Shown: positions 1 to 11,400 of the stretch, one piece after another
Position numbering within the stretch: position 1 is the first letter of the stretch
How the letters are laid out: each line of letters starts with the position of its first letter
NCBI RefSeq assembly: GCF_000313135.1
Contig: NW_004457352.1
Span: forward strand, 2,296 to 27,376
Origin: Acanthamoeba castellanii str. Neff
Lineage: Eukaryota > Discosea > Longamoebia > Acanthamoebidae
Reading direction: 5' to 3'
DNA length: 25,081 nt
The notes under the pieces: generated by a model
What the model was told of the DNA's origin: nothing
The model's database searches: none
What the model saw: the letters and a program-made list of their open reading frames with translations, nothing else
Position numbers and translations under genes: made by a program

Positions 1-2703
1 TTCGAAGACGTCTTCCTTCTGGCGGCGCAAGGCGGGACCGGCACCGACTGCCCAGCCCCCTACCTTGTCGCCTGCATCCTCTTCTTCTGCGCCATCTTCT
101 ACCCCTTCTTCGTCGCTACACAGGTCCTGGGGCTGGCTCTTATTTCTGGGCTGGATCTTTGCGGTGGGCTATCTTGTCGGTTATGTACACCACGGCGTGC
201 ACGATGGGTTCCACAAAGACTACCTCTCCAGCCTGCCGCATCCCCATCTCACCGCAGGAGTTGAATCATCACCACTCGCGAGAATAACTACGGCATCTTT
301 ATCTTCGTCATCATCATCTTCATCTTCATCTTCAACACTGGCCGGCTCGATTCCCATTCCTTCTGCATACTCCTCCGTCGAGGCCATGAACCTCACCGAG
401 GTCCTGGGCCAACGCCTTCGAATGACACGAGGCCGTGTTGCCTCCTCGCTACTAGCTGCCCAAGAGGCTCACAGTCAAGTACGCCCGACCAGCTCTTTTC
501 TCTTCTTCCCTCCCGCACACAAGCAACCGCCAGCACTCACCGCCTTCCCGAACAACAGCTCTTCGACAGGCTGAACTGGGAGGAGACTCGCCGCTACTTC
601 ACAGACCACAAGCCCCCGCAGACTGGCTTTGTACGTCGCTACCTCCACATCATCATCGTCGTTTCTCACGTTCTCTGCAGCCGACTGATGGGTGAGCATC
701 ATCTTCTCATCGCCGCAGGATGGCATGTCGGCCGCGAGTCTGGGAAAGCATTGGACAGGTACCTCGGCAGCTCGACATCTCTATCTGTAGCGATCTGCGG
801 TCTCTATGCTGTTTTCATTGACTAACACTTCATGATGATGGTGATGATGATGACGACGATTCTGTGTTGCACAGTGACGAAAGACCCGCATGTCTACACG
901 ATGAGTTGCACCGCTTTTGACCTCTTCTGCATGCGCTACCTCGACTTTGTGCCCCGCCGCCCGGGCCAAACGATGCTGGGCGTTCGGGCTGCGGAGATGA
1001 GCGAGAACGCCGTCAAGAACGCCTACAGCCTGCAGCAGATCCCGCCCATCTTCTACCCCAACATGTCGGAGGTGGGCAAGCGGATCTCGGGCAACAACTT
1101 TGCCAGGGTGCTGGCGGTGGAGATGGCCAACAACAACTGGGACAGGCTCAACGAGGTCCGGCGGGGCAACAACCTGGGCCCCACCGAGGTCGGCATCATC
1201 TACAACGCCTGGGTGACCAGGCAGGGCACCGTCTTCTCGCCCGGCCTCTTCATCGAGGCCTGGCCCGACGTTGCGAGCTCCCGGTGGCCCGCTTTCATCA
1301 ACGACACCATGGGCGTTGAGGTGAGCTCCCCCCGGTCCGGCGATTGCATGTTGTCGTTTGCTTGGGCAAGATCTGTGGTGCTGACCTCCCCCTGCAGCCG
1401 AACGGAACGATGAAGCAGAAGTGGCGAGACGTGGAGCAGGTGTTGGTGCTTACCCACGTGCACCAGGACATGTTCTGGCACTGGATGGTGAGCGAAGCGT
1501 ATCGCATGCTGCCGCTCTACCACTACCTGCTGGCCCATCCCGATATCTATATCCACATCAACGGTGGCCAGTCCTTCATCCAAAAGTACAGCGAGATGTA
1601 CGGGTTTCCCAAGTACGTCGCTCCCCACCCCCATCCACACACTAGTCCCAGAGGTGACTGTGAACTGCAGTTGCCCCACGCTCAGCACCACCTCTTCACT
1701 TCCAGAAATCGGTTCATTAGCTGGGAGTACGTGCGAGCGCAGGTGGTCTACTACGTTCAATCGATCGACCGATCGGACGTGCCCTCGGTGGCGATGACCG
1801 GTATCATCCGACACAACCTGTTGGACTTTGCCGGCGTCCCGCTCGAGGCGCGCAGGAGCGAGCTCACTCCCCTGAGCAGCATCAAGCAGTTGTACCTCGG
1901 CCCGACCAATGAGGTACTAGAAAAGCCCTACGACCCTGCCGCACCGCTCCCGGTAGTCGACGACGACAAGGCCGAGCATATCGGCACCACCCAGCCCGAG
2001 GTGGTGATCAGGCTGCTCTTCATCGTGCGTGACAACCCGAGCGTGGGCCGCATCATCATCAACTACGCCCAGCTCCAGGACGCCTTCTGGACCCTGGCTC
2101 TGCGCTACCGGCTCAAGGCCCTGGCCCGCGGCCACAACGTGCGCCTCCAGATCATGGAGCACCCGTCCAAGGCGCCTATGATCGACACCTGGCGCGCCTT
2201 CAGCCAGGCCGACATCATCCTGGGTCCGCACGGAGCAGGTAAGCCCACATATGTGAGACTCGAGTCTCACCTCACCATCTCGATGGCGTCTCACAAGAAG
2301 TCTGTTCTGCTCAGGGTTCGCGAACTTGTATGCGACGCGGCCTGGAGCACACGTCATAGAGGTACGGTGATGTGTAGAGTGTGTAGGGTTGTGTGGGGCA
2401 CTCACCATGTCGTTGCGTGATATGTGCAGCTGGTCCACGCGCGACACCTCAACATCTTGAGCACGGCACGACTGGGCCTGGGCTACCACGCAGTCCTCAC
2501 GAACATGACGTCCGAGGGTGCGCCACTCAACCATCATCCCATCATACCACGGTAACGTGGGTGCTCTCATCATCTCAACTTGCCTCTCTCTCTCTCTCGC
2601 GTTCGCAGGCACAATCCCGACTGCCAAGTCACAGAACTACGTGGCTGACATCCCCTTCATCTTGAACCTGGTCGAATACCTGCTCGACGTTAGATTCCCA
2701 TGA
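1..2703 (+). CDS. GT61/DUF563-type glycosyltransferase, type II membrane protein (5' end outside window)
   Basis: Hand-built exons: <1-478, 559-630, 719-758, 875-1320, 1398-1612, 1706-2238, 2315-2361, 2430-2517, 2609-2703; phases close and the frame ends in TGA. The frame is open to base 2 with no ATG, so the start lies upstream; about 670 residues are visible. A short basic Ser/Pro-rich tail is followed by one hydrophobic segment (visible residues ~43-62, LLFLGWIFAVGYLVGYV), as in Golgi type II transferases. A Ser-rich stem follows. The catalytic part (~300-600) holds HVHQDMFWHWMVSE and, near the end, ADIILGPHGAG followed across an intron by FANLYATRPGAHVIE. The GPHGAG...RPG..VIE pattern is the signature of GT61/DUF563 transferases (plant xylosyl/arabinosyltransferases, EOGT, POMGNT2). 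Donor sugar and acceptor cannot be told from sequence. Confidence 0.8.
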
Positions 2704-2950
2704 ACAACGCCGCCCTGATCGCCAAACACATTCATCTTTATCATTGTACCTCAAGATTGGTAGAACTATGATAAGAACACGACTATTTAACTTTCTACTC
2801 GCAACTGTTGCATTGTAAAAGAAGAAGATGAAGGAAACCACCCTTCTGCGAACATCAAGATGAAAATAAAGTGGAAAAAAGTGCGATAAAACGAAGAGCC
2901 TTGTCCAGCAAAGCATTCACTCGAATCGTCAACACACATCAATCGCCACA
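2704..2950. promoter_or_regulatory. Intergenic gap: 3' end of the glycosyltransferase gene and promoter region of RTCA
   Basis: These 247 bp separate two same-strand genes and are clearly more AT-rich than the exons. An AT-rich TATTTAA lies at 2784-2790 and an AATAAA at 2865-2870. Either could serve the upstream gene's polyadenylation or the downstream promoter, and I cannot decide which. No convincing ORF or RNA gene is seen here. Confidence 0.35.
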
Positions 2951-5396
2951 ATGAAGAAAGGAGGAGGAGGAGGAGACAATAGAAGAGGGGGCGGTAAGCG
3001 AAATCGGAACGAGAAGCCCATTGCAGAGAATGAAGAGCAAAACAAGAAGGCGCAGGCCCAATCTGCAGAGGGAGATGAAGGCAGCAACGACCACAGCGGA
3101 GGGAGGGCAAAACAAAAGAAGGGAGGAAAGAAGAAGGGGCGCAACATGCTCAAGTTCGAGGCCAGGCAAAACAGGGCGGCGCAACTGCACACGACCACGT
3201 CCTTGGCCGAGGGCGGCAGCGTGACGATGGACATTGATGGACATCCGCACCTGCTCATCGATGGTGCCTACAAGGAGGGTGGAGGCCAGGTGCTGCGCAA
3301 CACGTTCTCGCTGAGTGCACTACTCGGGCGGCCTATCAAAGCCTTCAACATTCGAGCCAATCGCAACCGGCCGGGCCTCATGGCGCAGCATCTCACCGGC
3401 ATCCGTCTCGTGGCCGAGATGTTTGATGGATGGCTCGACGGCGCCGAGGTACGTGTTTTTGTGAATATTTATTTTTTAATTTTAATGTAATAATAATAAA
3501 TCAAATGAAAATGGCACCGCAGCTGTGGTCGAGGGAGGTGGCCTTCAGGCCGGGCCGCTTCGTGGCCGACCGCAAGCAGTTCACCGGCGACACGGGCACC
3601 GCTGGGTACTCCCTCCATCTTCATCTTCATCTTCTTCCTTCATCCTTCTTCTTCTTCTTCCTCTCTCTCTTGTTCTGGGGCTCACCGCAGTCTTCGCAAT
3701 TGTGAACGTGGGACGTGTGCTGCGCTACAAAGGAGCGCAACGCTGCTGATCCAGATCTCGCTCCCTTGCCTCGTCTTTGCGCCCCGTGAGACCCGTACGC
3801 TACCCCGCACGCGAGCAGTGCACCCGTCGTGTCCACCATCATCAAACCGACTGACCACGCACACGCACCACGCACACGCACCATCGCACACGCACACGCA
3901 CACACGCAACACGTGTGTGCCATACGTAGTGGTCACCTTTTGCGGGGGCACGAACGCGCTCGCAGCGCCGCAGGTGGACTACTGCGCCATGGTGTTCAAG
4001 CCCATCGTGCAGCGGATGGGCGTCGAGTTCGACGTCGACATCGAACGGAGGTACTTACCACAATCGTCGATCTCTCCCTCTCTCAATGTTGGTGGTGCCG
4101 ACCACTTGCGAGGCGCCCCGCAACCAACTGACCGACCGGCGTTGTGCGCAAAAACAGAGGGTTCTTCCCGCTGGGCGGTGGTGTGGTGCACGTGCGAACG
4201 AAGCCGGTGCAGGACACCCTGCGACCCATCACCATGTGCGAACGCGGCAAGGTCAAAACGATCCGCATTCGAAGCTTTGGTACGCACGACACACGACACA
4301 CGACACACGACACACGACACACGACACACGACACACGACACACGACACACGACACACGACACACGACACACGACACACGACACACGACACACGACACACG
4401 ACACACGACACACGACACACGACACACACGGCACACACGGCACACACGACACACCACAACACGACACCGCACGTTTGGTCTCGCTTACGTGTTTGTTCTT
4501 CTCTTTTTCGTCCAGTCGCGGGAACCATCCCCAAGCACGTGGCCGAGAGGATGAACGCCACCGCGCGAAAGATGATCACCGACTACCTCCGCAAGGCCGA
4601 TGGTACGCATGCGTGCGCCACTTGCGTTGCGTTGCGTTGCGTTGCGTTGACGTCCCCCTCGTATCGTATCGTCTCGTCGCAGAGGACCAGCGAGTCAGTG
4701 TGGAGGAGGAGATCGTGGAGGAGACCGACAAGGCTGCTGTCGGCAACGGCACGGGTCTCATCATCACCGCCACCACCACCACCGGCTGCATCTTTGGCGG
4801 CTCCGCGCTGGGCGAGCGGGTATGCATCCCCCCCGCGCACCACTCACCAGTCGCGCTGCTTTGTTTGACCCCCCCTTGATCTCCCCCGCATAATTTTCAG
4901 GGCAAGGCCGCGGAGAAGGTGGCCGAAGAGGCGGCGGCGAGCATACTCAAGGACCTGCAGGAGGGCGGATGCACGGATGAATACCTGCAGGACCAGCTGA
5001 TCATCTTCATGGCGCTGGCCAAGGGCACGTCCAAGATCAAGACCGGACCGCTCTCGCTTCACACCGAGACGTCCATCTTCTTCACTCAGCTTCTCACCGG
5101 CGTACGTCTGTGCTCGCGACTCTCTTGTCTGTCAGACTGTAATGACCGCTCTATTTTTTCCTCACCGCCGCACACCTCACACGCACACACCGCACACACA
5201 GGCGACGTTCAAGGTGACGAAGGCCGACGACGCGGTGAACGCCTACTACATCCAGTGCGAGGGCATTGGCTTTGTCAACCCTCACTTCCAAACCACGCCA
5301 CCCGTCGTGGCTACCGCGCCTGCGCCCACCAGCGCTTCCGTCCCATCATCAGCACACCCAGCAAATGAAGAAGAGGAAGAGGAGGCGATGGAGTGA
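2951..5396 (+). CDS. RTCA: RNA 3'-terminal phosphate cyclase
   Basis: RtcA-type cyclases use ATP to convert an RNA 3'-phosphate to a 2',3'-cyclic phosphate through a covalent enzyme-AMP intermediate, in RNA repair and processing. Exons: 2951-3448, 3523-3605, 3733-3785, 3930-4050, 4158-4279, 4516-4602, 4683-4819, 4901-5101, 5202-5396 (498 aa plus TGA). The core starts near residue 101 with LLIDGAYKEGGGQ, the family's N-terminal EGGGQ motif. It continues through GGTNALAAPQVDY, FFPLGGGVV, GNGTGLIITA, DEYLQDQLIIFMALAKG and SLHTETSI. His421 in that last motif aligns by eye with the nucleophilic His of E. coli RtcA (alignment from memory). Odd points: a ~97-residue Lys/Gly/Arg-rich N-terminal extension and a Glu-rich C-terminal tail. 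The EGGGQ core and conserved His favour an active RTCA over the inactive RCL1 paralogue. Confidence 0.93.
4287..4452. repeat. CGACACA heptamer microsatellite in an RTCA intron
   Basis: The intron at 4280-4515 contains exactly 20 head-to-tail perfect copies of CGACACA (4287-4426). They are followed by a few degenerate CGGCACACA-like units to about 4452. The period is 7, so all six frames stay open and encode spurious 7-residue repeats (THDTRHT on +, VVCRVSC on -). The flanking exons splice cleanly around it (G|TC, Val), so the array is intronic and not coding. Confidence 0.95.
4623..4648. repeat. TGCGT/GTTGC pentamer run in an RTCA intron
   Basis: About five copies of a TGCGT-type pentamer lie inside the intron 4603-4682. 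It is a second simple repeat within the same gene, one intron downstream of the heptamer array. Confidence 0.8.
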
Positions 5397-5472
5397 CGCG
5401 TGCTTACATCCAGAAGAAGAGGCTTGTGCAAAAGAGTTCGTCCCATATTGATGGGAAACCAAACACGGGCCA
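5397..5472. other. Convergent intergenic gap, RTCA / NUP214
   Basis: Only 76 bp separate the TGA of RTCA (+) from the TGA of the nucleoporin gene (-). Both 3' UTRs and polyadenylation sites must lie here or inside the opposing gene. No clear AATAAA is present on either strand. Confidence 0.6.
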
Positions 5473-8400
5473 TCACTTGCGTATGGCGCCCCAGACGTCG
5501 CCACCAGAAGGGGCTGAGCCAAAGGGTGACGCGCCCGCCGAAGGCACGAGGCTGGCAAAGCCACCACCGCCGCCACCGAATCCGCCACCGCCAGCCGCAG
5601 CACCGAAGCCTCCACCCGTCCCGGCGAGACTTCCGAAGCCGCCGCCACCGCCGCCGGCCGCACCGCCGAATCCGCTGCCAAAGGTGCGCTGTCCGGCGCC
5701 GCCGGCTGCGGGAGCGGCCGACGCCGAGCCGAAGCTGGTCGCACCAAATGCCGGAGTGCCGAAGCCGCCGCCTGCCACCACAGCGTTGCGTCAGTACACG
5801 CCTTGGGGGAGGTTTGATAAGATGCGAAGAGGAGCGTGTGACGTACCAGTGGCGCCGCTGAGCGGGCTCGGCGCGCCGAATGCCGGCTGACCGAAGGCCG
5901 GGGTGCTCGGCGTCGAGCCGAAGCTGGTCGCACCAAAGGCCGGAGCTGCGGTTGTCGAGGCGCCGCTGCTGAAAGGGGAGGCTCCCGCGGCGCCGGCGCC
6001 AGGCGTTCCGAATGAGGTGCTGCCAAAGGCGGGAGCCGTGCCCGAAGCCAGCGTGGGCAGGCTCGACGTGGCCCCGAAGAGGCTCATGCCACCACCACCT
6101 GCCCCCCCCCCAGCGACCCCTGCTCAGTGAAATGGTCGGGGGGGGGCAGCATGACAGCGGAGGAGGAGGAGGGAGAGGAAGAAAGGGTTTACCGGAGGCG
6201 CCGCCGCTCGCGGGAGTCGCTGCAGACGCGCCAAAGGCGCCGAAGGGCGAGGAGGCGCTCGGCGTGGAGGCGCCAAAGAGGCCGGGAGCGGCGCTGGTGG
6301 TGGCCGAGGCTCCGGGCGTGGTGGTCGAGAGACCCGAGCCGAAGGGATTGGCCGCGGGCGTCGACGAAGGCTGGCTGGTGCCCAATGACAGGCCGCCAAA
6401 CATGCCGCCTGTCGCAGCGGGCGCGGCAGCCGCACCGAACGGAGCAGCAGCGCCCGACGCTGACACAACGCGCGGCAGAGTCAGTAACAAACCTTTGATC
6501 ACATTGACCACACACACACACACACACGGCACACTACCTGGAGCGGCTGGCGTGGAACTGAACGAGAAGGATCCGAAGGGCGAGGCTCCGGTCGGGGCCG
6601 CCGCCGCCGCAGCTGGAGCGGCCGCCACGGGAGCAGCGCCAGCTGCTGGCGTGGAAGAAAACGAGAAGGATCCGAAGGGCGCGGCAGAGGTGGTCGTCGC
6701 AGGGGCACCAGCGGTGGCGGCAGGAGTGGCCGCCGCGGGCGTCGACGAGAACGAGAACGAACCAAAGGCCGACGTAGAACTGGCGGCGGCAGCCGGCGTC
6801 GCGGTCGTGGGCGCCGGCTTGTCGGTGATGCCGCCGCCGAAGGAGAACAAGCTGAACGGTGCGGGAGCGGCAGTCGAACTGCCCGCCGCGGGCGCAGAAG
6901 CTGCAGCGGCGGCGGCTGGTGCCGGCGTCGTTGTAGTGGCCGGCGTGGTGGCGAACGAGAAAGCTGGGGCGCTCGCACTCGAAGGAGCGGCTGCGGCTGC
7001 GGCGGCAGCAGGTGCGGGCGTCGTGGCTGCGGGTGTGGCCGGCGCAGTGGCGGCCGACGTGGAGGCGAACGAGAAAGCGGGAGCGCTCGCACTCGAAGGA
7101 GCGGCTGCGTCGGGCTTCGGCAGAGAGAAAGAGCCGAAGGGCGCAGACGACGACGAGGCAGGCGTAGTCGACGATAGCGGTGCGGCAGCGGTGGAGAGCG
7201 GCGCAGCCGAGGAGGCAGCACCCGAGCCGGCGAAGCTGAAGCTTACGGGTGCGTCATCGGTGCTGCCAAAGAGTGACTTGGCCACGGGCGACTTGCCAAG
7301 CTCTGTATGGTGGTCAAGCAACCACCCACAGGCACGACGGTGAATCGATGAGTGGGTCGAGACGGCGAGAGAGATAAGGGTACGCACGCTTGGGTGTGGC
7401 AGCGGAGGAGGTGGCGCCGAGTGTCGCGCCACTGGGCTTGGTGGCATCGGTTGCGACGGCTGCGGCGGTGGTGGTGGTGTCGCCCTTTTTGGCGGCCGAC
7501 GAGGTGATGGGCGCCACGGAGGGGCCGAACGAGAACTCGCCGGGAGGCCGCACGTCTCCGGCCACCGATGCCAGTGGGTTGGGCAACGGCTTGAAATCAA
7601 ACAGCGAGCCTTGTTGAAGAGTGGAAGATCATGAGCACAACCACTCCACTGTGTGCGTGTCGTGTCGTGTGTGTGTGTGTGTGTGTGTGTGTTGAAGAGA
7701 GAGAAATCGTACTTGCACCGCTGGGCTGGGTGGTTGCTTCCTTCGGTTTGGCGGGAGCAGTCGCTGCGAAAGTCGGGGCCGGTTTCTGGCCAGAGCCGCG
7801 GGCGAGGTCCGGGTACTCATCCTCGCTTTCGTCGGGGTACTCGCCCTCATCGGTTTCCTCATCTTCCTCCTCTTCATCGTCGTACTCACCTTCTTCACCT
7901 TCGTCCTCTTCGTCGCTGTCCGACCGCGAGTAGGCCGACGCCAGGTTGACCGGGACGAGCCGCTGCTGCGGAGAGGTGGGCGAGGAGACCGAGATGGGCT
8001 TCGTCTCCGGCACGTTGAACGACGGCAGCGAGAACGAGCCACCACCGAACCCACCGGCCGCCGCCGCGCCCTTGTCGGCTGCTGCTGCAGTCGTCGCAGA
8101 GGTCGTGCCCACAGCTTTGGGCTTCTCGCTGCCAGCGGCCGAGGTCAGCGATGTGCCGAAGGAGAAGGACGACGGCGTCGAGCCTCCGCTGCCGAACGCT
8201 GCAGCCGGCCCGCCGAAGGAGAGGGCCGACGACGGGGTGGCGAGCTGCGATGATGACGTGGTGGCCGGACCCTGATCCCAGCGCCCGGCAGCAGCGGGCT
8301 TGGCCGCCGCCGCCGGCTTCTCACCGCCAAACAGCAGGGGAGGCGCGGGCTTGTCGGTCGCCGTGCGAACCGGCGCGGCGCTCGCCGACGAGAACGAGGG

Positions 8401-11400
8401 AGTGCTCGGTGTGACCGCAGCAGACCTGGCTCCTGGCTGCGTGCCAGGCCTGCCACCGGTGGCTGCTGCCGGGGTCTTGCCGACGGGGCTTCGCCGCGGG
8501 GTGTTGCGCACGCGTTGGGTGATGATCTTCTTCAGCTCCTTCATGCGTTGGTTGTAGACCTTGCCGCTGGGCGTGGCTGGCAGCTCGGCGCCCAGGCGGC
8601 GCGGGGCGCCTTCCTCTTCTTCGCCATTCCGCTCTCTGTCCAACACGGAGAGCCGACTATGGAGAAGAAAACGAACGTGAGCAAGGCCGTATGCGTGTGT
8701 GTGCGTGTGCTGGCGAAAGGCAGTACCGGCGCTGTTCCCGAGCGAAGGGTGATTTTTTCCCGGCGGGCGAGGCCGCCCGTGAGGGCGAAACTGCGAGACC
8801 GAGCGAGAGCGTGGAGGCATACTCGTTCTGTATCTTCAGATTCTCGAAATCCTCGATCATGTCCTGCAGCTTGACCGCCTGCGTCTGCGCTATTTCCTCG
8901 TAGCTCTTCAGCGTCCGATACAGAGTGTCGCCCACCGGCACGCGCATACCCTGGCACCAAGCACGGAAGGAATTAGAGCCATGCGTGGCACCATGGATAG
9001 CGACGAGAATCGAGAGTGCGTACCTTCTTCTCCTTCCTCCTCTGCACGTCCCACATGCGCTGCAAGTGGGTCTCGACCTCGGCGATCTTGGTCTCCACGT
9101 CGGCGTACAGCTTGTGGATGTTCTTCCGCATTGCCGCCGACTCGGAGTCCAGCTTGCGATTGTTGAGCAGCAGCTGGTACTGCCTGTCGGTCTTGGCATG
9201 GAAGAGACTGTCGGCATCGGTGTACAGGCCCATAGCTAAGCGGGGCGTCGTGAGTCAGGCAAGTGGTGAGACGAAGAGAGAGAGAGAGAACGGGACCTAC
9301 CTTCCATGTAGTCGTCGTGAACCTCCTTCCGCGTGCGCTGCTGCTGCAAGTTTTGCTCAGTGATTGCGTTGAGGTCATCGACCAATTGATCCGTCAAGTT
9401 GCGCAGGTGCACAAGCCCGGCCTGGGTGAACTCTGTATCGCGTTTGAACGACGCAACTTGAGTCAACGACGCACTCACCGCTTAAAAAACAAAACAAAAA
9501 CAAAAAAAAACACTGATTACAAGGCCAAGTCGTACCGCCTGGCGTTGCGGGGCCATTCTCGATCTTGTGCATCAGCTTCGCAGTCTCCTTCTCCGCAGCG
9601 CGCACCTGCCCAAGAGGGGAGCGTTGGCCCTAACATCCCAGCAAGGAACGAGTTCACAGCAGGAGTGAGGTACCTCGTCGAGCACCTGCTCGAAGCTGGC
9701 GATGTGCTCGATGAACTGATTCTGAAGATCTCGTGCATCGCCTCCCTCGCCGACGACAGGTCGGCGCGGCACAGGCTCACGCGGCTTTGGCGCAGCAGCA
9801 ACGGCGGGGGCGGGTGTTGCGAGCTTGGGTCCAGCGCCGGCCGCCGCAGCAGCCACTGCTGCGCGGGATGTCGGCGCAGTAGCGACAGAAGGCTGGACGG
9901 CGGTCGGTTTCGTGGGTTGGGCTGCGGGCAGTCTGGGCTCCGTAATAGGCGAGGGAAGGATAAACGTGGGTGCCTCCTGCGGCTTGGGCTTTGCGGGCTG
10001 GACGGCAGCAGCCGACGGGAACGACGAGAAAGGCGGCGCAGCTGTCGCGGCACCGAGCGCGGGGAATAGCGGAGGAGCCGTCGCTGCGGTGGGGGTCGGC
10101 TTGGGGAGTCCGACGGGCGCGGGCTTGGCCGCATCGGCGGCCGGCTTGGGGAGTCCGAGCGTGAACGGGGGAGCGCCAGCACCTGATAACGGCGCCGCGG
10201 TCGCCGACGGCGCGCCAAAGGAGAAGGCGGGCGCAGCAGCTGGTTTAGTCGCTGTGTCCTCAGGCTTCTTCCCCTGCAGGGCAGGCGTCGGAGCGCCGAA
10301 GGTGAAGGCGGCGCCGGCGTCTGTCCCCGACGGCGCGTCAAAACTGAAAGAGGGGAGGGATGGCCCACCAGCAGCAGAGGCAGCGGTCACGGGTGCCGAA
10401 GGTACGGGGGGCTTCATTGCTGCGCCTAGGCCGTGCGATGCCTGACGCAACGAGTTACGCTGGCCCGGGGGCGATAGCGGTGTGGCTGCGGCCGCGCCTA
10501 ATAACCGAAGTTAGCAACTGCGCGGTATGCACCGTGGTAAACCAACTGACAAGGGACAAAGCAGCGTACTCGTCTCGGCCGGAACCGCCGTGAGTGCCAC
10601 GGACGGGACGAGCTCGGGCTTCGCGGTCAGAGGGGGAACGGTCTGTGTGGCAGGAATGGGAACGGGCTGTATCATGAAGGGCAGCTTGAGGTTCTCGTCC
10701 TTGGGGAGGTCCGTCTTCACAAACACGTATGCCAGGAGTTTGCCTGAATGGCGCCGACGATGAGTGTCAGAGGAGAAACGATCAGCAACCAGAATCACTC
10801 GGCAAGTTTGGCATGGTGAGCTGTACCCTCGTCAATGAGAAGGAAAAGGACGGGAGAAGGCGCAAAGGGTGTCCGGTCCGCGTTCGTTGGGTCGGGCATC
10901 GGATCGGGCTTGGTGAAGTCAAAGACCATACCGATCAAGTGGTTATCACCTACAGATGAGTGCGCAAAGGTTTTTAGAACAAGTGCACGTGTGCAAAGGG
11001 ACGAAGTGATCTGTGCGTACCCTCGGCTCTCATGGGCACCTGCGCGCGGAACGAGTCGTTCAGGGACAGGGGATCCAATGGCTCGTCGGTGCTCGCGGAG
11101 TTCTCGGTGCTGAGCACCTCGATCTCGGCAAAATTGCTGCCGCCTACCATCAGCAGGCCCCAGTCCTTGACCCTGAAATAAGGAGCGTACGTGTGTGAAT
11201 TAGACCGAGCCCAAAAACACACAGGTGAATGGAACGAGTGAAGGAAATGGAGGGTTCACATACTTTCCGAAGTGGTAGAAGCTTGTGCGCTGCGGATTGC
11301 CCATGCCGAGGTAGCTCAATTGGGTCACCTTGGCTTGCTCCGACGCCTTAAGAGGTAATCAATTGGTTAGAAACGATCGACAAACGCATAGGGAAGCTTG

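Noticed and set aside
1917..2627. Open frame of ~236 codons on the - strand
   Set aside because: It is antisense to the conserved GT61 catalytic exons (GPHGAG...RPGAHVIE) and crosses their introns. No motif was seen.
4287..4452. CRISPR-like direct repeat array
   Set aside because: There are no unique spacers, the unit is only 7 bp, and the context is a eukaryotic intron.
3979..4879. Repetitive proteins (THDTRHT or VVCRVSC units) on both strands around 4287-4452
   Set aside because: A 7-bp repeat without stops is open in all six frames. The surrounding exons of RTCA splice around it in phase and match the family.
6012..7343. Open frame of ~443 codons on the + strand, Ala/Gly/Val/Glu-rich
   Set aside because: It is the antisense shadow of NUP214 FG exons. 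GC-rich Ala/Pro/Ser codons keep the opposite strand open. It runs across three introns of a gene with conserved FG repeats and has no recognisable motif.
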